NCBI GenBank assembly: GCA_029935315.1
Contig: JAOZKN010000003.1
Location: forward strand, 3,430 to 67,429
Length of the DNA stretch: 64,000 bases
Direction of reading: 5' to 3'
Source: Desulfocapsa sp.
GTDB lineage: Bacteria > Desulfobacterota > Desulfobulbia > Desulfobulbales > Desulfocapsaceae
The notes below the pieces were generated by a model. The model ran no database searches and had not been told where the DNA came from. It saw only the letters and a list, made by a program, of their open reading frames with translations. Shown piece after piece: positions 25,327 through 35,556 of the stretch (its first letter is position 1; each line of letters starts with the position of its first letter). Both the position numbers and the translations under genes were made by a program.

Positions 25327-27546
25327 TCAATTATCAAGTAACCTTGCCAGTCCTTCTGGCGTATTCACCGGCATTTTACAACTAAAGTCTTCGCACACAT
25401 AGGCTGTGGCTTTTCCTTCTCTCTTTTCAACAGTTTCAAGAAAGGGCAGGTGAACCCCAAGGAATTTTTGATTTTTCCCGCCATCAGCCAAAAGCAGTAG
25501 AGTATTAGGGAGGAACCTGGAATGGATCTCCCGCAGCAGTGCACGGGTATCATCACTGCCTTTCTCACCGGCAATCACTATCTGTTTTGGCTTATCCAGC
25601 TGAAAGTCCATTGCACTGAGCAACAGGGGCATGGCTGGCGGATAACTGGAAAGCGTAGTGGCAAAAGAGGCTATCCCCCTGCCTGCAACTTCGGCCCACT
25701 CCGGCTTATTGATCAGAGCCGCCAGTCTCAATAAATTAAGCACAGCCACAGAATTTCCGGAAGGCTCGGCTCCGTCGTATGCCTCCTTTAATCTGGCCAG
25801 AAGCTCTGCGGATCGGGGGGTATCATAAAAACCACCCCGGGGATCAGTAAATTCCACTATCTGTTTCTCTGTCAGTTCAATGGCCTGTTGCAGGCGGGAA
25901 ACATCATGATCTGCGGTATACAAATCCAGCAAGCCCTGGATCAAAAAGCTATAATCATCGAGACCAGCAGAATATTTGGCTTCTCCGTCCCTGTAACGTC
26001 GCTTCAGGTGACCGTTCACCACTAAACGTTTAAGAATAAAATCAGCAGCCCCGTTCGCTGCCGCCAGATACCGCCGGTCTTCAAGAATCATTGCGGCTTT
26101 GGCAAAGGCGGAAATCATCAGCCCATTCCAGGCCGTAATAATCTTATCATCAAGATGGGGGGGAGTCCGTATGACGCGTTGCTGGAGCAGTTTTAGCTTT
26201 GCTGCCTGTAGAAGCTGGGCAGCTTCTTTTTCGCTTATTTCGGTTTTCTGCGCGACTTCAACAAGATCCTTTGCCTGATATAAAATATTACGCCCTGTGA
26301 ATTCTTTTTGCGGATCATGGAGGGCATTACCAGCCTTTTTCACACCATAATAACGCTTAAATAGCATGGTCTCCCGGGCCGTCAACAGCGCATCTATTTC
26401 CTCTTCAGTCCAGAGATAATAGGCACCTTCGCTGTGCTCCCCGGGGTTGTATGGATTCTCGGAATCCGCATCCTCTGCCGAGTAAAACCCTCCTTCAGGA
26501 TCCTGCATCTCCCGCAAAACATACTCAAGTATCTCAACAGCGACTCGCTTATATGTGGGATCAGCATTTAACTGGAATGCAGACAGGTACAGCGATGCCA
26601 GCTGACTCTGATCGTAGAGCATCTTCTCAAAATGTGGGATACGCCACTGGGTATCTACAGAATAACGATGAAATCCGCCGCCAATATGGTCATACATCCC
26701 ACCAGCGGCCATCTGATCAAGGGTAAAAAGTGCGATATCCCTGGCTTCCACCTCGCCAGTTTTTGCATAATAACGAAGAAGAAAATCGGGGAGGACCGGA
26801 CGTGGAAACTTTGGTGCCTGCCCGAATCCTCCGTACTTCGCTTCGTAGTCCGCGGCTATCTGCCGAAAGCCTTTCTTCAGCCACTCCGGGTCTATGTTTT
26901 CAGGCTTGCCGGCACCAGTCCCCTTTTGAATATGCGCAGTCACCTGTTCAGCTGAAAGATGTAAACTCTTTCGATCCGTCTCCCATGCCTTCTGTACTGC
27001 AGTGACTATTTGCAAAAATCCTGGACGTCCTTGTGCCGGCCTTGGGGGAAAGTAGGTCCCGGCGTAAAATGGCCTGGTGTCGGGAAGCAAAAAAACTGAC
27101 ATGGGCCAGCCACCTCCGCCGGTCATGGCTCTTGTCGCAGCCATATACAACTGATCAATACCGGGCCGTTCTTCTCTGTCCACTTTAATGGAAACAAAAT
27201 ACCTGTTAAGAAAAGCAGCTATCTCCAGATCTTCAAAAGATTCGTGCGCCATTACATGACACCAGTGACAGGTCGAGTAACCAATGGAGAGAAATATAGG
27301 TTTATTTTCTTGGCGGGCAATGGCCAGCGCTTCCTCCCCCCATGGATACCAGTTTACCGGGTTAAAAGCGTGTTGTTGAAGATAAGGACTCTTTTCCTCA
27401 ATAAGATGATTGGCTTTCTGTTGTTGCATACTATTTCCCTTGGCTTCACCTGAGCTTTGTGCAGCACTCAGGACAAAGAAAATGAAAAGAAAAAGGAAAA
27501 CACTCTTTTTAGATAGTTGAATTACAGGTCTCATACTCAGGAACAT
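25327..27546 (-). CDS. Exported DUF255 thioredoxin-domain protein (YyaL/SSP411-like)
   Basis: About 739 residues. Residues ~50-170 form the DUF255 thioredoxin-like domain with the family motif [15 protein letters not shown], the Cys pair [10 protein letters not shown] and [15 protein letters not shown]. The rest is an (alpha/alpha)6-barrel-like region as in N-acylglucosamine epimerase folds ([19 protein letters not shown]). Unusually it carries a signal peptide ([22 protein letters not shown]), so this copy is periplasmic. Start is ambiguous: ATG at 27546 or 27534, or TTG at 27570; none has a good ribosome site. Biochemical function of the family is unsettled; redox or sugar-related roles are proposed. 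Confidence 0.85.
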   Translation of the reverse strand: MFLSMRPVIQLSKKSVFLFLFIFFVLSAAQSSGEAKGNSMQQQKANHLIEEKSPYLQQHAFNPVNWYPWGEEALAIARQENKPIFLSIGYSTCHWCHVMAHESFEDLEIAAFLNRYFVSIKVDREERPGIDQLYMAATRAMTGGGGWPMSVFLLPDTRPFYAGTYFPPRPAQGRPGFLQIVTAVQKAWETDRKSLHLSAEQVTAHIQKGTGAGKPENIDPEWLKKGFRQIAADYEAKYGGFGQAPKFPRPVLPDFLLRYYAKTGEVEARDIALFTLDQMAAGGMYDHIGGGFHRYSVDTQWRIPHFEKMLYDQSQLASLYLSAFQLNADPTYKRVAVEILEYVLREMQDPEGGFYSAEDADSENPYNPGEHSEGAYYLWTEEEIDALLTARETMLFKRYYGVKKAGNALHDPQKEFTGRNILYQAKDLVEVAQKTEISEKEAAQLLQAAKLKLLQQRVIRTPPHLDDKIITAWNGLMISAFAKAAMILEDRRYLAAANGAADFILKRLVVNGHLKRRYRDGEAKYSAGLDDYSFLIQGLLDLYTADHDVSRLQQAIELTEKQIVEFTDPRGGFYDTPRSAELLARLKEAYDGAEPSGNSVAVLNLLRLAALINKPEWAEVAGRGIASFATTLSSYPPAMPLLLSAMDFQLDKPKQIVIAGEKGSDDTRALLREIHSRFLPNTLLLLADGGKNQKFLGVHLPFLETVEKREGKATAYVCEDFSCKMPVNTPEGLARLLDN

Positions 27547-27649
27547 TAAGTCTGAACACACGTTAAGCAATAATTTTTCTCAAAAACTAAGGGGCTTTGG
27601 CGACAAAAATAGGCATTTCTACCAGGATCAAATTAGGTATTTTCGCCTA

Positions 27650-27678
27650 TTGTTTAATTTTTTTCCCTGCCATATACT
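27650..27678 (+). promoter_or_regulatory. Sigma-70-type promoter for the PilZ gene
   Basis: TTGTTT (27650-27655) and TATACT (27673-27678) are spaced 17 nt apart, about 55 nt before the PilZ start. Both hexamers are close to consensus. Confidence 0.55.
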
Positions 27679-27732
27679 TAAAGAATAATCACGTTCATTA
27701 ACAGAATTATCGCTACATTCAGGAGTTCGACC

Positions 27733-28080
27733 ATGAATAAACGAAAGCATTCTCGAGTGCGTAACAACATGGAAGTTCACATTTCTGACAAGGCCGGATT
27801 CTGTACTGGTACGCTGAAAGATTTTTCACGCTTTGGCCTCTGCATCACTGACCTTCCACGAAAGATTCACTGTAAAAACGGATCTTTCGAAGCAATCTTT
27901 ACCTGTGCCGAACGTAAATTCAAATTACGGGTTGAAGAAAAGTGGAGTCAAAGAGAAGGCCTGATAAATATAGTTGGTGCCAACATAAACGATGTCGCCT
28001 GGGACTGGACAGAAATGGTTATGCGCTACGAATCGGTGGATGATGATGTCTGGGGAAATCGGCAACCTCTTCAGGCCTGA
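27733..28080 (+). CDS. PilZ-domain protein
   Basis: 115 residues consisting of a single PilZ domain. The c-di-GMP-binding signature is present: the Arg-rich RKHSRVR (residues ~4-10) and LKDFSRFGL (D/N-x-S-x-x-G type). AGGAG lies 7 nt before the ATG. Such stand-alone PilZ proteins act as c-di-GMP effectors on motility, polysaccharide or pili; a PilT-like ATPase lies 6 kb away at 34379. The 3' end overlaps a convergent small ORF on the other strand. Confidence 0.85.
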   Translation: MNKRKHSRVRNNMEVHISDKAGFCTGTLKDFSRFGLCITDLPRKIHCKNGSFEAIFTCAERKFKLRVEEKWSQREGLINIVGANINDVAWDWTEMVMRYESVDDDVWGNRQPLQA

Positions 28081-28342
28081 GAATTCTCAGCCATACTTTA
28101 TTGCTGCGTGGAAATTCCCTCTTACATACTATTTTAAGGAATTTCCTGATCTTCTTCGCATCCACCAGGAATTCGTTTTGGCCAAATCCCTGTTCCAGTA
28201 TTTTGAAGGTTTTATTTGCCAGTACAATGACACACACTGATCTGTCTTTTTTATATGGTTGCAGCAACACTGCCTCACCCGATTGTAACTTGCTCAGCCG
28301 TGACATTGTTTCATGTAACAGCCGTCCTTTATCTACCTGCAT
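28019..28342 (-). CDS. Small hypothetical protein convergent with PilZ gene
   Basis: 107 residues, Lys/Arg-rich with regular hydrophobic spacing (VCVIVLANKTFKILEQGF, then a basic AKKIRKFLKIVCKREF), no signal or membrane segment. The amino-acid pattern looks coding, but I recognise no family. Start could be 28342 or the inner ATG at 28306; ribosome sites are weak. The last 62 nt overlap the end of the PilZ gene on the opposite strand, so the C-terminus (PRHHHPPIRSA) may be less constrained. Confidence 0.4.
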   Translation of the reverse strand: MQVDKGRLLHETMSRLSKLQSGEAVLLQPYKKDRSVCVIVLANKTFKILEQGFGQNEFLVDAKKIRKFLKIVCKREFPRSNKVWLRILRPEEVADFPRHHHPPIRSA

Positions 28343-28472
28343 GTGGGAATATCCATGTACTGGAGGAGTAAAAAAACAATTTTATTTCAAAATCGCTTTA
28401 CGATACAATTAATACTATACGAACATATGAATCTGCAGACATAATAAGCAGCAATTGCTATTCGAGGATCCT

Positions 28473-29336
28473 ATGCAGCTGGAAAGACAAGGTAAACATG
28501 ACGACCCGAAGCTCTCCTTTCATCTTATGAAGTTTGCTGTCCAGGAATTCCGCAAGAACAGTGACGAACTCAGCGCCGATGAGTACCGTCAGATATCGCA
28601 GCAGGCCAGAGAAGAAATGCTTCTCCACCAGATCATTCTGGCTTCCAGTGAAGCCTGCTGTGTTGTTGTACCTGCCCCTGTTTTCGAGCAGACCCTCCAC
28701 GCAATTATTGCAGAATCCCCGAGTGATGCTGCCTTTCACGATATGCTGGCCGCAAACAACCTCAAGTTGTCAGACTATGTGCAGGCATTGCACAACGATC
28801 TCCGTGTGGAAACAGTACTTGGAAAAATCTCGTCCACAGTAGAGTCAGTAACCTCTGCCGAAATGCAAAGGTACTACAAGAACCACGAAACAAATTTCAA
28901 GCGTGAAGAGCAACGGCAGGCGTCCCTTATTCAAATTTTTTCGCAGTCTGATAGCGGTGTAGATCCTTCCTTTACCACTATTTCAGAAATTCATAAGAGG
29001 CTTTGCCAACATCCCGAGAACTTTGCCCGGGAAGCGCGAACATTTTCAGAGTGCGACACCAGCAAAGATGGTGGCCAACTTGGAATCGTCAAGGCCGGTG
29101 AGCTCTGCAGTGAGCTGAGCAATACTCTTTTTTCCCTGGAGTGCGGTGAAATCAGCAAGATTGTGGAGAGGGACAAGGCGTATCATATTCTCAGATGCGA
29201 TGCAATTTACCCTGCCATAAACGTTCCATTTAAAGATGCCACGAGCCAGATACTCCATCATCTGTTAAAAGAAAAAAAACTCAGTTCCTGTCGACTCTGG
29301 CTTCAAACTCTCGTGCGAGGTTGCGAACAGACATAA
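28473..29336 (+). CDS. NifM-like parvulin-type peptidyl-prolyl isomerase
   Basis: 287 residues from the ATG at 28473, with GAGG 5 nt upstream; an in-frame TTG at 28455 is less likely. No signal peptide, so cytosolic. Residues ~1-140 are helical (SurA/NifM-like chaperone part). Residues ~145-250 form a PpiC/parvulin domain, with FAREARTFSECDTSKDGGQLGIVKAG and HILRCDAIYP matching its conserved strands. NifM matures nitrogenase Fe protein, but no nif gene is present here. Placement next to an Fe-S protein gene (29356, convergent) is suggestive only. Confidence 0.7.
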   Translation: MQLERQGKHDDPKLSFHLMKFAVQEFRKNSDELSADEYRQISQQAREEMLLHQIILASSEACCVVVPAPVFEQTLHAIIAESPSDAAFHDMLAANNLKLSDYVQALHNDLRVETVLGKISSTVESVTSAEMQRYYKNHETNFKREEQRQASLIQIFSQSDSGVDPSFTTISEIHKRLCQHPENFAREARTFSECDTSKDGGQLGIVKAGELCSELSNTLFSLECGEISKIVERDKAYHILRCDAIYPAINVPFKDATSQILHHLLKEKKLSSCRLWLQTLVRGCEQT

Positions 29337-29355
29337 CAGCATATTCCCGGACAGC

Positions 29356-30501
29356 TCAGGAAGAAAGCACTGAACTGAGCTTTTTTCTATTCCCGCTGAT
29401 TCCAGCCGGCAGTATTTTCTGCATACGTTTTTTCAGACGATATCTATGCCAGTAGGTCACAGGGGCTTTACTCACTCGTATTGTATTTGCCAGAGTGGCC
29501 TCAGGAAACAGGATAAGATCAAGCAGGTGGTAGGTTGTGGTACTACTTCCCAAAAAATGAGTACAGCCAGCACAATAGCTGACAATGGGTGTTTCATCTG
29601 CCTCCTGTACCCGCTTTGCTGTCCATTGCATTGCAAAATCAGGTCGTAAGAACCCGGCAGAACCACCTTCACCACAACAAAAGGATTTGCTGCGCTTGTG
29701 CGGCATCTCCCGTACAGTCAGCCCCTGTTGCTGCACAAGCTTCCTGGCACTGGACTGGACCTCCTCAGCAAAGCGCACACCGCAGGGATCGTGTATGGTA
29801 ATTTCTTTGTGCAGCCGGCCACTGACAATCCCTGTTTCAACCAACACTTCGTACACCGTCTTCACCTCAAACGTTTTTCCATATTCTGAAAAAATACGGT
29901 AACAATTCGGGCAGGCCACCAGAATTTTTTCAATGGAATGTGCTCGCAAAATATCACATAACTCCTGAAACATAGCAGAGAAATGCGCCGTATCGCCAAG
30001 ATCATGGGACGGCTTGGTGCAGCAATCCAAAACCAGACCCAGGTCTGGAACCGTCTCCTGCAAGACCTTGAACAGACGAGTAAAAGTCTGTGGGCGGCTG
30101 CCGGGAAAGGCACAGCCGGGGAAGAAGACAGTACGACACTTCCGGGGAAAATGGTAGTAGGAAAAAAGGGAGGAACTGCCACGTTTTTCGTAAGCACGGA
30201 TGGTTCTGTGCGCTTTTAATCGCCCACGTTTGCCCGCCACAAGTTCACGACGCATGGCGAGGAACATGGCAGATGGATCCAGACCTTTGGGACAAACCCC
30301 GTGACACAAGCCACAGAGGCTACACTCAAAGGGATAATTCTCATCCTGAGGATCATGCCTTGCCGGTTTCAGCCATCTGCTGGCCAGGGTTTGCGGTGAA
30401 CCATACTCTTGCAGAAAAGCGCATTCCTTCACACATATCCCACAGTCTATGCAATCTTTGGCAACAATCCTGATCGGTGATATTTCACTCGTGCCCGTCA
30501 T
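29356..30501 (-). CDS. Fe-S protein with 4Fe-4S ferredoxin and CCG (HdrD/GlpC-type) domains
   Basis: 381 residues, cytosolic. Two cluster motifs near the N-terminus (CIDCGICVKEC, CSLCGLCHGVCPKG) are followed by two CCG cysteine-rich domains: LDCCTKPSHDLG with CPNCYR, and HDPCGVRF, FCCGEGG with YCAGC. The layout matches GlpC/HdrD-like electron-transfer or disulfide-reducing subunits. It lies 4 nt downstream of the YedF gene on the same strand, so the pair is probably one transcript, tying this protein to selenium/sulfur redox chemistry. The partner enzyme is not in the window. Confidence 0.82.
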   Translation of the reverse strand: MTGTSEISPIRIVAKDCIDCGICVKECAFLQEYGSPQTLASRWLKPARHDPQDENYPFECSLCGLCHGVCPKGLDPSAMFLAMRRELVAGKRGRLKAHRTIRAYEKRGSSSLFSYYHFPRKCRTVFFPGCAFPGSRPQTFTRLFKVLQETVPDLGLVLDCCTKPSHDLGDTAHFSAMFQELCDILRAHSIEKILVACPNCYRIFSEYGKTFEVKTVYEVLVETGIVSGRLHKEITIHDPCGVRFAEEVQSSARKLVQQQGLTVREMPHKRSKSFCCGEGGSAGFLRPDFAMQWTAKRVQEADETPIVSYCAGCTHFLGSSTTTYHLLDLILFPEATLANTIRVSKAPVTYWHRYRLKKRMQKILPAGISGNRKKLSSVLSS

Positions 30502-30505
30502 CTCT

Positions 30506-31120
30506 TCAAGAGGGGCTTACCACTTTAGCTGCCATCGCCATGGTATTCATAATGTCATACATATTGGTGATACTTCCCACCTTGCGTTTCTTTTCAAGGT
30601 GAAAAAATTCAAGACAGGTGCCACAGGACCAGATAGTTACACCTTTTCTCTCAAGCTTCTGCAATGCCTCTAAACCTTTACTGGTAGTTGCTGCAAGCTT
30701 TACCCCACCATTATAAAGAAGGATATGCGAAGGAAGAGGTGCAACCTGCTCAATGGTGGTCACGTACGTCTGCAACAGTGCCCAGCCCAGTTCATCGGAG
30801 CCACTTCCCATGGAGTCTGAAGAAATCACATAGATCAGATTTCTCCCACCAGGAATATCGCATGCATAGTCTTCCTTGCGAAAGTTCTCACCGGCGACGG
30901 ATCGTGTACCGGGAATCAGAGTAATGACAAAACTATTGCTACCATCTTGTACAACACTCGTTTCACAGCCCTGACTTTTCGCAAAGCGGAGAACATTTTC
31001 CCGGGAAGCGTCATTGTCTACCTCAACAGAAAAACTTTTTCCTTTATTTTCCTCGAGGTATGTTTTTGTGCGCAGTACCGGTTCCGGGCAATTCAAACCT
31101 CTGCAATCCAGTGTCTCCAT
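30506..31120 (-). CDS. yedF: YedF-family selenium-metabolism sulfurtransferase-like protein
   Basis: 204 residues from the ATG at 31120 (a TTG one codon upstream is also open); AAGGA precedes it. The N-terminal TusA/SirA domain shows the signature LDCRGLNCPEPV with its active Cys. The C-terminal half (~95-200) is DsrE-like, with LIYVISSDSMGSG and IWSCGTCLEFF. This fusion is the hallmark of the YedF family found in selenium-using organisms. Together with the YedE-type and DUF3343 genes at the left end it points to selenium trafficking in this cell. It is probably co-transcribed with the Fe-S protein at 29356. Confidence 0.88.
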   Translation of the reverse strand: METLDCRGLNCPEPVLRTKTYLEENKGKSFSVEVDNDASRENVLRFAKSQGCETSVVQDGSNSFVITLIPGTRSVAGENFRKEDYACDIPGGRNLIYVISSDSMGSGSDELGWALLQTYVTTIEQVAPLPSHILLYNGGVKLAATTSKGLEALQKLERKGVTIWSCGTCLEFFHLEKKRKVGSITNMYDIMNTMAMAAKVVSPS

Positions 31121-31142
31121 CAACTAATCCTTGGGTACAAAC

Positions 31143-31185
31143 AAAAAAAGCTATTTTCATCCAGTTTCAGGACAAAAACAGCTTT
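31143..31185 (-). terminator. Intrinsic terminator of the coiled-coil gene
   Basis: On the - strand AAAGCTGTTTT pairs with AAAATAGCTTT (11 bp with one G-U), with an inner TCC/GGA pairing, followed directly by a T-run (A-run at 31143-31146 on +). It lies 26 nt after the stop at 31211. Confidence 0.75.
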
Positions 31186-31210
31186 CTCATTTCAGCAGCG
31201 GCGAAATAAA

Positions 31211-32053
31211 TCAGTGTGCAGGTACATGCTCTTCATTGGATTCCACAACTTCCTCTATTACTGCGTCAACAACAACCTGGGCACTCAGTTGATGCTGAAG
31301 CTCTTCAATCACGACAAACTTGCGGGCAAGTTCCTGCTCAAGCGCAATGCGGGTTTCTTCAAGAATTGCCAGGGAATTATTCTGTGCTGCAATTTTAGAA
31401 AGCAAAACATTCATATTCAATGTGGTTCGGGACAGCTCTGTTCCTTTAGCAACAAGAAGTTTAGTCCGCTCTTGCAGGGCTCTCTCAAGGGAAGCAACAC
31501 GACCAGCAGAATTCTCGATCTCAGCTGAAAGCTCCTGGTTTTTTGCACTATAGGCATCAATACTATTTGCCAGACTGCCCTTCATCTCTTCAAGACCGGT
31601 AGCATTATCTTCGGCCGCTGCGAGGGCACTCGCCTTCTCGTCCAGTTCAGCTCTGACAGCAATCAGTTTTTCTTCAAGGCTTGCAATTTCTGAAGCACGC
31701 TGACCACGCTGTGCCTGCAGCAGTTGGAGAGCCTCAGAATTATCAGCTTCTGCCAATTCCTTTTTCAAACTTGCAAGTTCATGCTGCTGACTTGAAACAC
31801 TTGCCTTTAATACTTCGGCATCTTTTGTCAGATTTTGATTCCGTGCTTTCAGCTTTTCAACTTCTGCATGTGCTGTTTCCAGTACCGCACTGTCGGCCTC
31901 AGCAGCCGGCTGTGCAGCAGCGTCATGAGATTGCTCTTTCATAGCAGCAAGTTGTCTTTCCAGACCCTCACTTTTTTTGTCCTGTACAGAACCCCAGATT
32001 GTCCCCACCAGACAGAGAACAACCAAGGCAATGATAATGTTGTTTTTACTCAT
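31211..32053 (-). CDS. Membrane-anchored coiled-coil protein
   Basis: 280 residues. An N-terminal transmembrane helix (IIIALVVLCLVGTIWG) is followed by a long Glu/Lys/Ala/Leu-rich coiled coil (~25-255) with heptad-like spacing, and a short acidic tail ending EEHVPAH. No enzyme motif. It could be a periplasmic spacer or scaffold; I do not recognise a family. The upstream neighbour ilvD is 127 nt away and unlikely to be functionally related. It has its own terminator at 31143. Confidence 0.7.
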   Translation of the reverse strand: MSKNNIIIALVVLCLVGTIWGSVQDKKSEGLERQLAAMKEQSHDAAAQPAAEADSAVLETAHAEVEKLKARNQNLTKDAEVLKASVSSQQHELASLKKELAEADNSEALQLLQAQRGQRASEIASLEEKLIAVRAELDEKASALAAAEDNATGLEEMKGSLANSIDAYSAKNQELSAEIENSAGRVASLERALQERTKLLVAKGTELSRTTLNMNVLLSKIAAQNNSLAILEETRIALEQELARKFVVIEELQHQLSAQVVVDAVIEEVVESNEEHVPAH

Positions 32054-32179
32054 GACCTTTTCCTCACAAAAATATATTAATGAATATCCTCAATTACAAA
32101 TATGATTCAAGCGGTAATTAACCTACAGAAGATATGGGCAAGTGTCAATATCATTGTGGGCCAAAATACGTTCCAGACA

Positions 32180-34018
32180 TTAGTCTTCCGGCAGCTGTCG
32201 AACGGCACCCTTATCGGCTGAAGCCGCCAACATAGCATAGGCCCTCAACGCCATAGAAACATGACGATCACGGCCAACGGGAGAAAAAGCATTTTTCCCT
32301 TTACTCATTTCTTCTGTACGGCGCGCATCAAGCTCATCACCGGTGAGTCTTACATTGATTTTACGTTCCGGAATATCTATTTCAATAATATCGCCATCAC
32401 GCACCAGACCAATTGCTCCACCGGCTGCTGCTTCTGGTGAAACATGGCCAATGGACAGTCCGGAGGTGCCTCCGGAAAACCTGCCGTCTGTGATAAGGGC
32501 ACATTCTGTTCCAAGGTGCACAGACTTCAGATAGGATGTGGGATACAGCATCTCCTGCATTCCGGGCCCGCCTTTTGGTCCCTCGTAACAAATCATCACC
32601 ACATCGCCAGCCTTCACCCTGCCATCAAGTATGGCATCACAAGCGGCATCCTGTGAAGAGTAGACCCTGGCCGTTCCATGGAACTGAAAAACCGAGGGAT
32701 CGACTCCTGCAGTTTTTACAATGCAGCCATTTTCTGCGATATTACCGTACAGTATGGCCAGGCCGCCATCCTTACTGTAGGCATGTTCCACGTCCCGAAT
32801 ACACCCATCTTCACGATCAAGATCGGCCTCTCCGTAGAGGACATCCTGGGAGCCCATAAGCAGATTTCTCCCACTCTGGGCCGGAGCACTGCGATAGAGA
32901 TTACGAGCCTCTTCCCCGCAGGCATCTCCTGCAATATCCCACCGGGCAAGAATTTCCTTTAATGTTTCCCCTTCCACCCTGCTGACGCTGTTATCCAGCA
33001 TGCCAGCCCGATCGAGCTCAGCCAGAATTGCCATAATGCCCCCGGCACGATTCACATCTTCCATATGATAGTGAGATGACGGCGCGACTTTACAAAGATT
33101 GGGAATTTTCCGGGAAAGATCGTCAATATCCTCCATGCTGAAATCGACCTCGGCGCTATGGGCGATGGCCAGCAGATGGAGCACAGTATTTGTGGATCCA
33201 CCCATGGCGATATCAAGGGTCATGGCATTGAGAAAAGCAGCACGGGTGGCAATACTGCGGGGCAGCACAGAGCTGTCCTCCTTATTGTACCAGGCCTCGG
33301 CCATATCCACGATTCGATGTGCCGCACGTTCAAAAAGCTGTAAGCGATTGCTGTGGGTTGCAACAACAGTACCATTCCCCGGTAACGCCAGCCCTAAGGC
33401 TTCATTCAATGAATTCATGGAGTTGGCTGTAAACATACCGGAACAGGAACCACAGGTGGGACAGGCACAGCGCTCCACCACATCCACCTCTTCGTCACTC
33501 ACATCTCTGTCCGCGCCCATGACCATGGCGTCTACCAGATCGTAGCGTTTTTCACCATCAACACCAGCTTCCATGGGGCCACCGGAAACAAAAATAGCCG
33601 GGATATTCAGGCGCATGGCAGCCATAAGCATACCCGGTGTAATCTTATCGCAATTACTGATGCAGACCATGGCATCAACGGTGTGCGCGTTGCACATATA
33701 CTCCACACTGTCTGCAATAAGTTCTCTGGATGGCAGCGAATAAAGCATTCCTGCATGGCCCATTGCAATACCATCATCGATGGCAATGGTATTAAATTCA
33801 GCGGCAAAGCAACCGCGTTCAGCAATCTGCTTTTTAATTTTCTGTCCGATTTCATGGAGATGAACATGTCCCGGCACAAACTGGGTAAAGGAGTTGACAA
33901 TAGCTATCACCGGCTTACCAAACTGCTCTTCCGTCATACCATTGGCTCGCCAGAGACTGCGAGCTCCAGCCATTTTCCTGCCTTGAGTAGTGGTGTCACT
34001 TCGTAATGGAATTGTCAT
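32180..34018 (-). CDS. ilvD: Dihydroxy-acid dehydratase
   Basis: 612 residues, normal for the family. It converts 2,3-dihydroxy-3-methyl-butanoate or -pentanoate to the 2-oxo acids of valine and isoleucine synthesis, using an Fe-S cluster. Visible family motifs: [12 protein letters not shown] with the cluster Cys, [41 protein letters not shown] and [22 protein letters not shown] (near 32420-32490). It stands alone, without other ilv genes. Confidence 0.95.
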   Translation of the reverse strand: MTIPLRSDTTTQGRKMAGARSLWRANGMTEEQFGKPVIAIVNSFTQFVPGHVHLHEIGQKIKKQIAERGCFAAEFNTIAIDDGIAMGHAGMLYSLPSRELIADSVEYMCNAHTVDAMVCISNCDKITPGMLMAAMRLNIPAIFVSGGPMEAGVDGEKRYDLVDAMVMGADRDVSDEEVDVVERCACPTCGSCSGMFTANSMNSLNEALGLALPGNGTVVATHSNRLQLFERAAHRIVDMAEAWYNKEDSSVLPRSIATRAAFLNAMTLDIAMGGSTNTVLHLLAIAHSAEVDFSMEDIDDLSRKIPNLCKVAPSSHYHMEDVNRAGGIMAILAELDRAGMLDNSVSRVEGETLKEILARWDIAGDACGEEARNLYRSAPAQSGRNLLMGSQDVLYGEADLDREDGCIRDVEHAYSKDGGLAILYGNIAENGCIVKTAGVDPSVFQFHGTARVYSSQDAACDAILDGRVKAGDVVMICYEGPKGGPGMQEMLYPTSYLKSVHLGTECALITDGRFSGGTSGLSIGHVSPEAAAGGAIGLVRDGDIIEIDIPERKINVRLTGDELDARRTEEMSKGKNAFSPVGRDRHVSMALRAYAMLAASADKGAVRQLPED

Positions 34019-34378
34019 AATATTTTACCCTGTCTCTGTTTCCTGATTAAAAAAAAATTTGATTTTCTTGTCTCTTTGATCACAATATACTATTAATTTA
34101 TAAAGGTATGTAACCGAATCCCTTCACATCATGTATGAAGAACAAGTAGCCATTACAAAAAAACAACAGATTGATTGCCAATGCAATCTTTTTCCTGTTC
34201 ACTTTTGTACTGCGCTCTGTTTTTCTTATAATCGTCACCCTCAGGGATTGTCAATTTAAACAGATCTGCATCGCCGCCGGGGGCTCCATCTACACGTTTT
34301 TCTCCCTGCCGCTTCGCATATCCGCTAAACTGGGCAAGTGCAGGATTCAGGCATAATATTTTTCCAAGGGAAGAACAC
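34019..34378. other. Intergenic region between ilvD and the PilT-like gene
   Basis: 360 nt between divergent genes; it must hold both promoters. AT-rich near 34070-34110 (AATATACTATTAATTTATAAAG), where either promoter could lie; I cannot assign one with confidence. Short frames on both strands around 34153-34410 look unconvincing as genes. Confidence 0.4.
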
Positions 34379-35545
34379 ATGAAACAAGCTGAAATAGAAT
34401 ACTGGATCACAACGATGCTCGCGGCCTACGAAAATGTTTCAGATCTGAACATTACCGTGGGGAAAACACTGCAGGTGGAATCTGCTGGTGTCTTAATGCC
34501 AGTACCAGTAACGCCTCCCATTGGTGAGCTCACCCCATTTCAAGCGGAAGTTTTTGCCCTGAATCTTATCGGCAACAACAAGCGACTCCTGAGAGACCTG
34601 GTGGAAAATGGATCCTGCGATCTTTCCTATTCGCTAAACGACAAAGTCCGGTTCAGGGTGAACATATTCACCCAGAAAGGGCGATTTTCCACAGTCCTGC
34701 GAAAACTGGAGACCACGATTCCAACCATTGATGAGATGAACTTCCCCTCCTCCTTCAAAAGCATGGCTGGTGAACTCAATGGCCTGGTTCTTTTTACGGG
34801 TGCGACAGGTAGTGGTAAAACGACATCCCTTGCTGCCCTGTTACACCACATCAATACAAAACGTGCAGCTCATATTATCACCCTGGAGGATCCCATTGAA
34901 TATATTCATCCGCAAATCAAAGCGACATTCAATCAGCGGGAACTGGGAAATGACTTCGTTTCATTTCCCTCCGGTATGCGTGCAGCTCTTCGTCAGGCGC
35001 CCAAGGTAATTCTGGTGGGTGAAATGCGTGACCGTGAAACCATGGAGATTGGCCTCACTGCTGCAGAAACCGGACATCTGGTTCTTTCCACACTGCACAC
35101 CATTGATGCCGGACAAACAATCAACCGTATCCTTGGCATGTTTGACCAGGATGAACAACCGCAGATCAGGAACAGACTCTCCGACACCCTCCGCTGGGTT
35201 GTCGGGCAGCGGCTCCTCCCCAAAATTGGCGGCGGTCGTATTGCTGCAATGGAAGTTCTCTGCACCAGTCTGCGCGTAAGGGATCTTATTATTAATGGTG
35301 AAGACGAAGAGAAAACATTTTACAAAATTATCCAGGCAGGATCCGCCAGACAAATGCGCACATTTGACCAGCACATTCTCGAACTCTACGAATCAGAACT
35401 TATCACCGAGCCGACCGCCATACGCTACAGCTCATTTAGAAATGAGATTATGCGTGGCCTGGATACCATCAAATCATCACGAGGCGAGGCGACATCAAGC
35501 CTTTCCGGACTGGCCATGGAAGAAGAGGAACAAAACCGCTGGTAA
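34379..35545 (+). CDS. PilT-type type IV pilus retraction ATPase
   Basis: 388 residues, secretion-superfamily ATPase. Walker A GATGSGKTT, Asp box ITLEDPIEYIH, Walker B VILVGEMRDRET and His box HLVLSTLHT are all intact, and the Arg-rich NRLSDTLRWVVGQRLLP segment matches PilT. The N-terminal PAS-like part is short, as in PilT/PilU rather than PilB/GspE. No other pilus gene is adjacent; the next gene (11 nt away) encodes a zinc-ribbon/receiver-like protein. The PilT-versus-PilU assignment is uncertain. Confidence 0.85.
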   Translation: MKQAEIEYWITTMLAAYENVSDLNITVGKTLQVESAGVLMPVPVTPPIGELTPFQAEVFALNLIGNNKRLLRDLVENGSCDLSYSLNDKVRFRVNIFTQKGRFSTVLRKLETTIPTIDEMNFPSSFKSMAGELNGLVLFTGATGSGKTTSLAALLHHINTKRAAHIITLEDPIEYIHPQIKATFNQRELGNDFVSFPSGMRAALRQAPKVILVGEMRDRETMEIGLTAAETGHLVLSTLHTIDAGQTINRILGMFDQDEQPQIRNRLSDTLRWVVGQRLLPKIGGGRIAAMEVLCTSLRVRDLIINGEDEEKTFYKIIQAGSARQMRTFDQHILELYESELITEPTAIRYSSFRNEIMRGLDTIKSSRGEATSSLSGLAMEEEEQNRW

Positions 35546-35556
35546 CGAGGATCACA

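Noticed and set aside
28101-28412. 103-codon + strand frame after PilZ
   Set aside because: Antisense shadow of the more protein-like - strand frame at 28019-28342.
34153-34410. 85-codon - strand frame between ilvD and the PilT-like gene
   Set aside because: It overlaps the PilT-like start, has no ribosome site and its composition changes abruptly; probably chance. The competing + strand frame at 34171 is equally weak.
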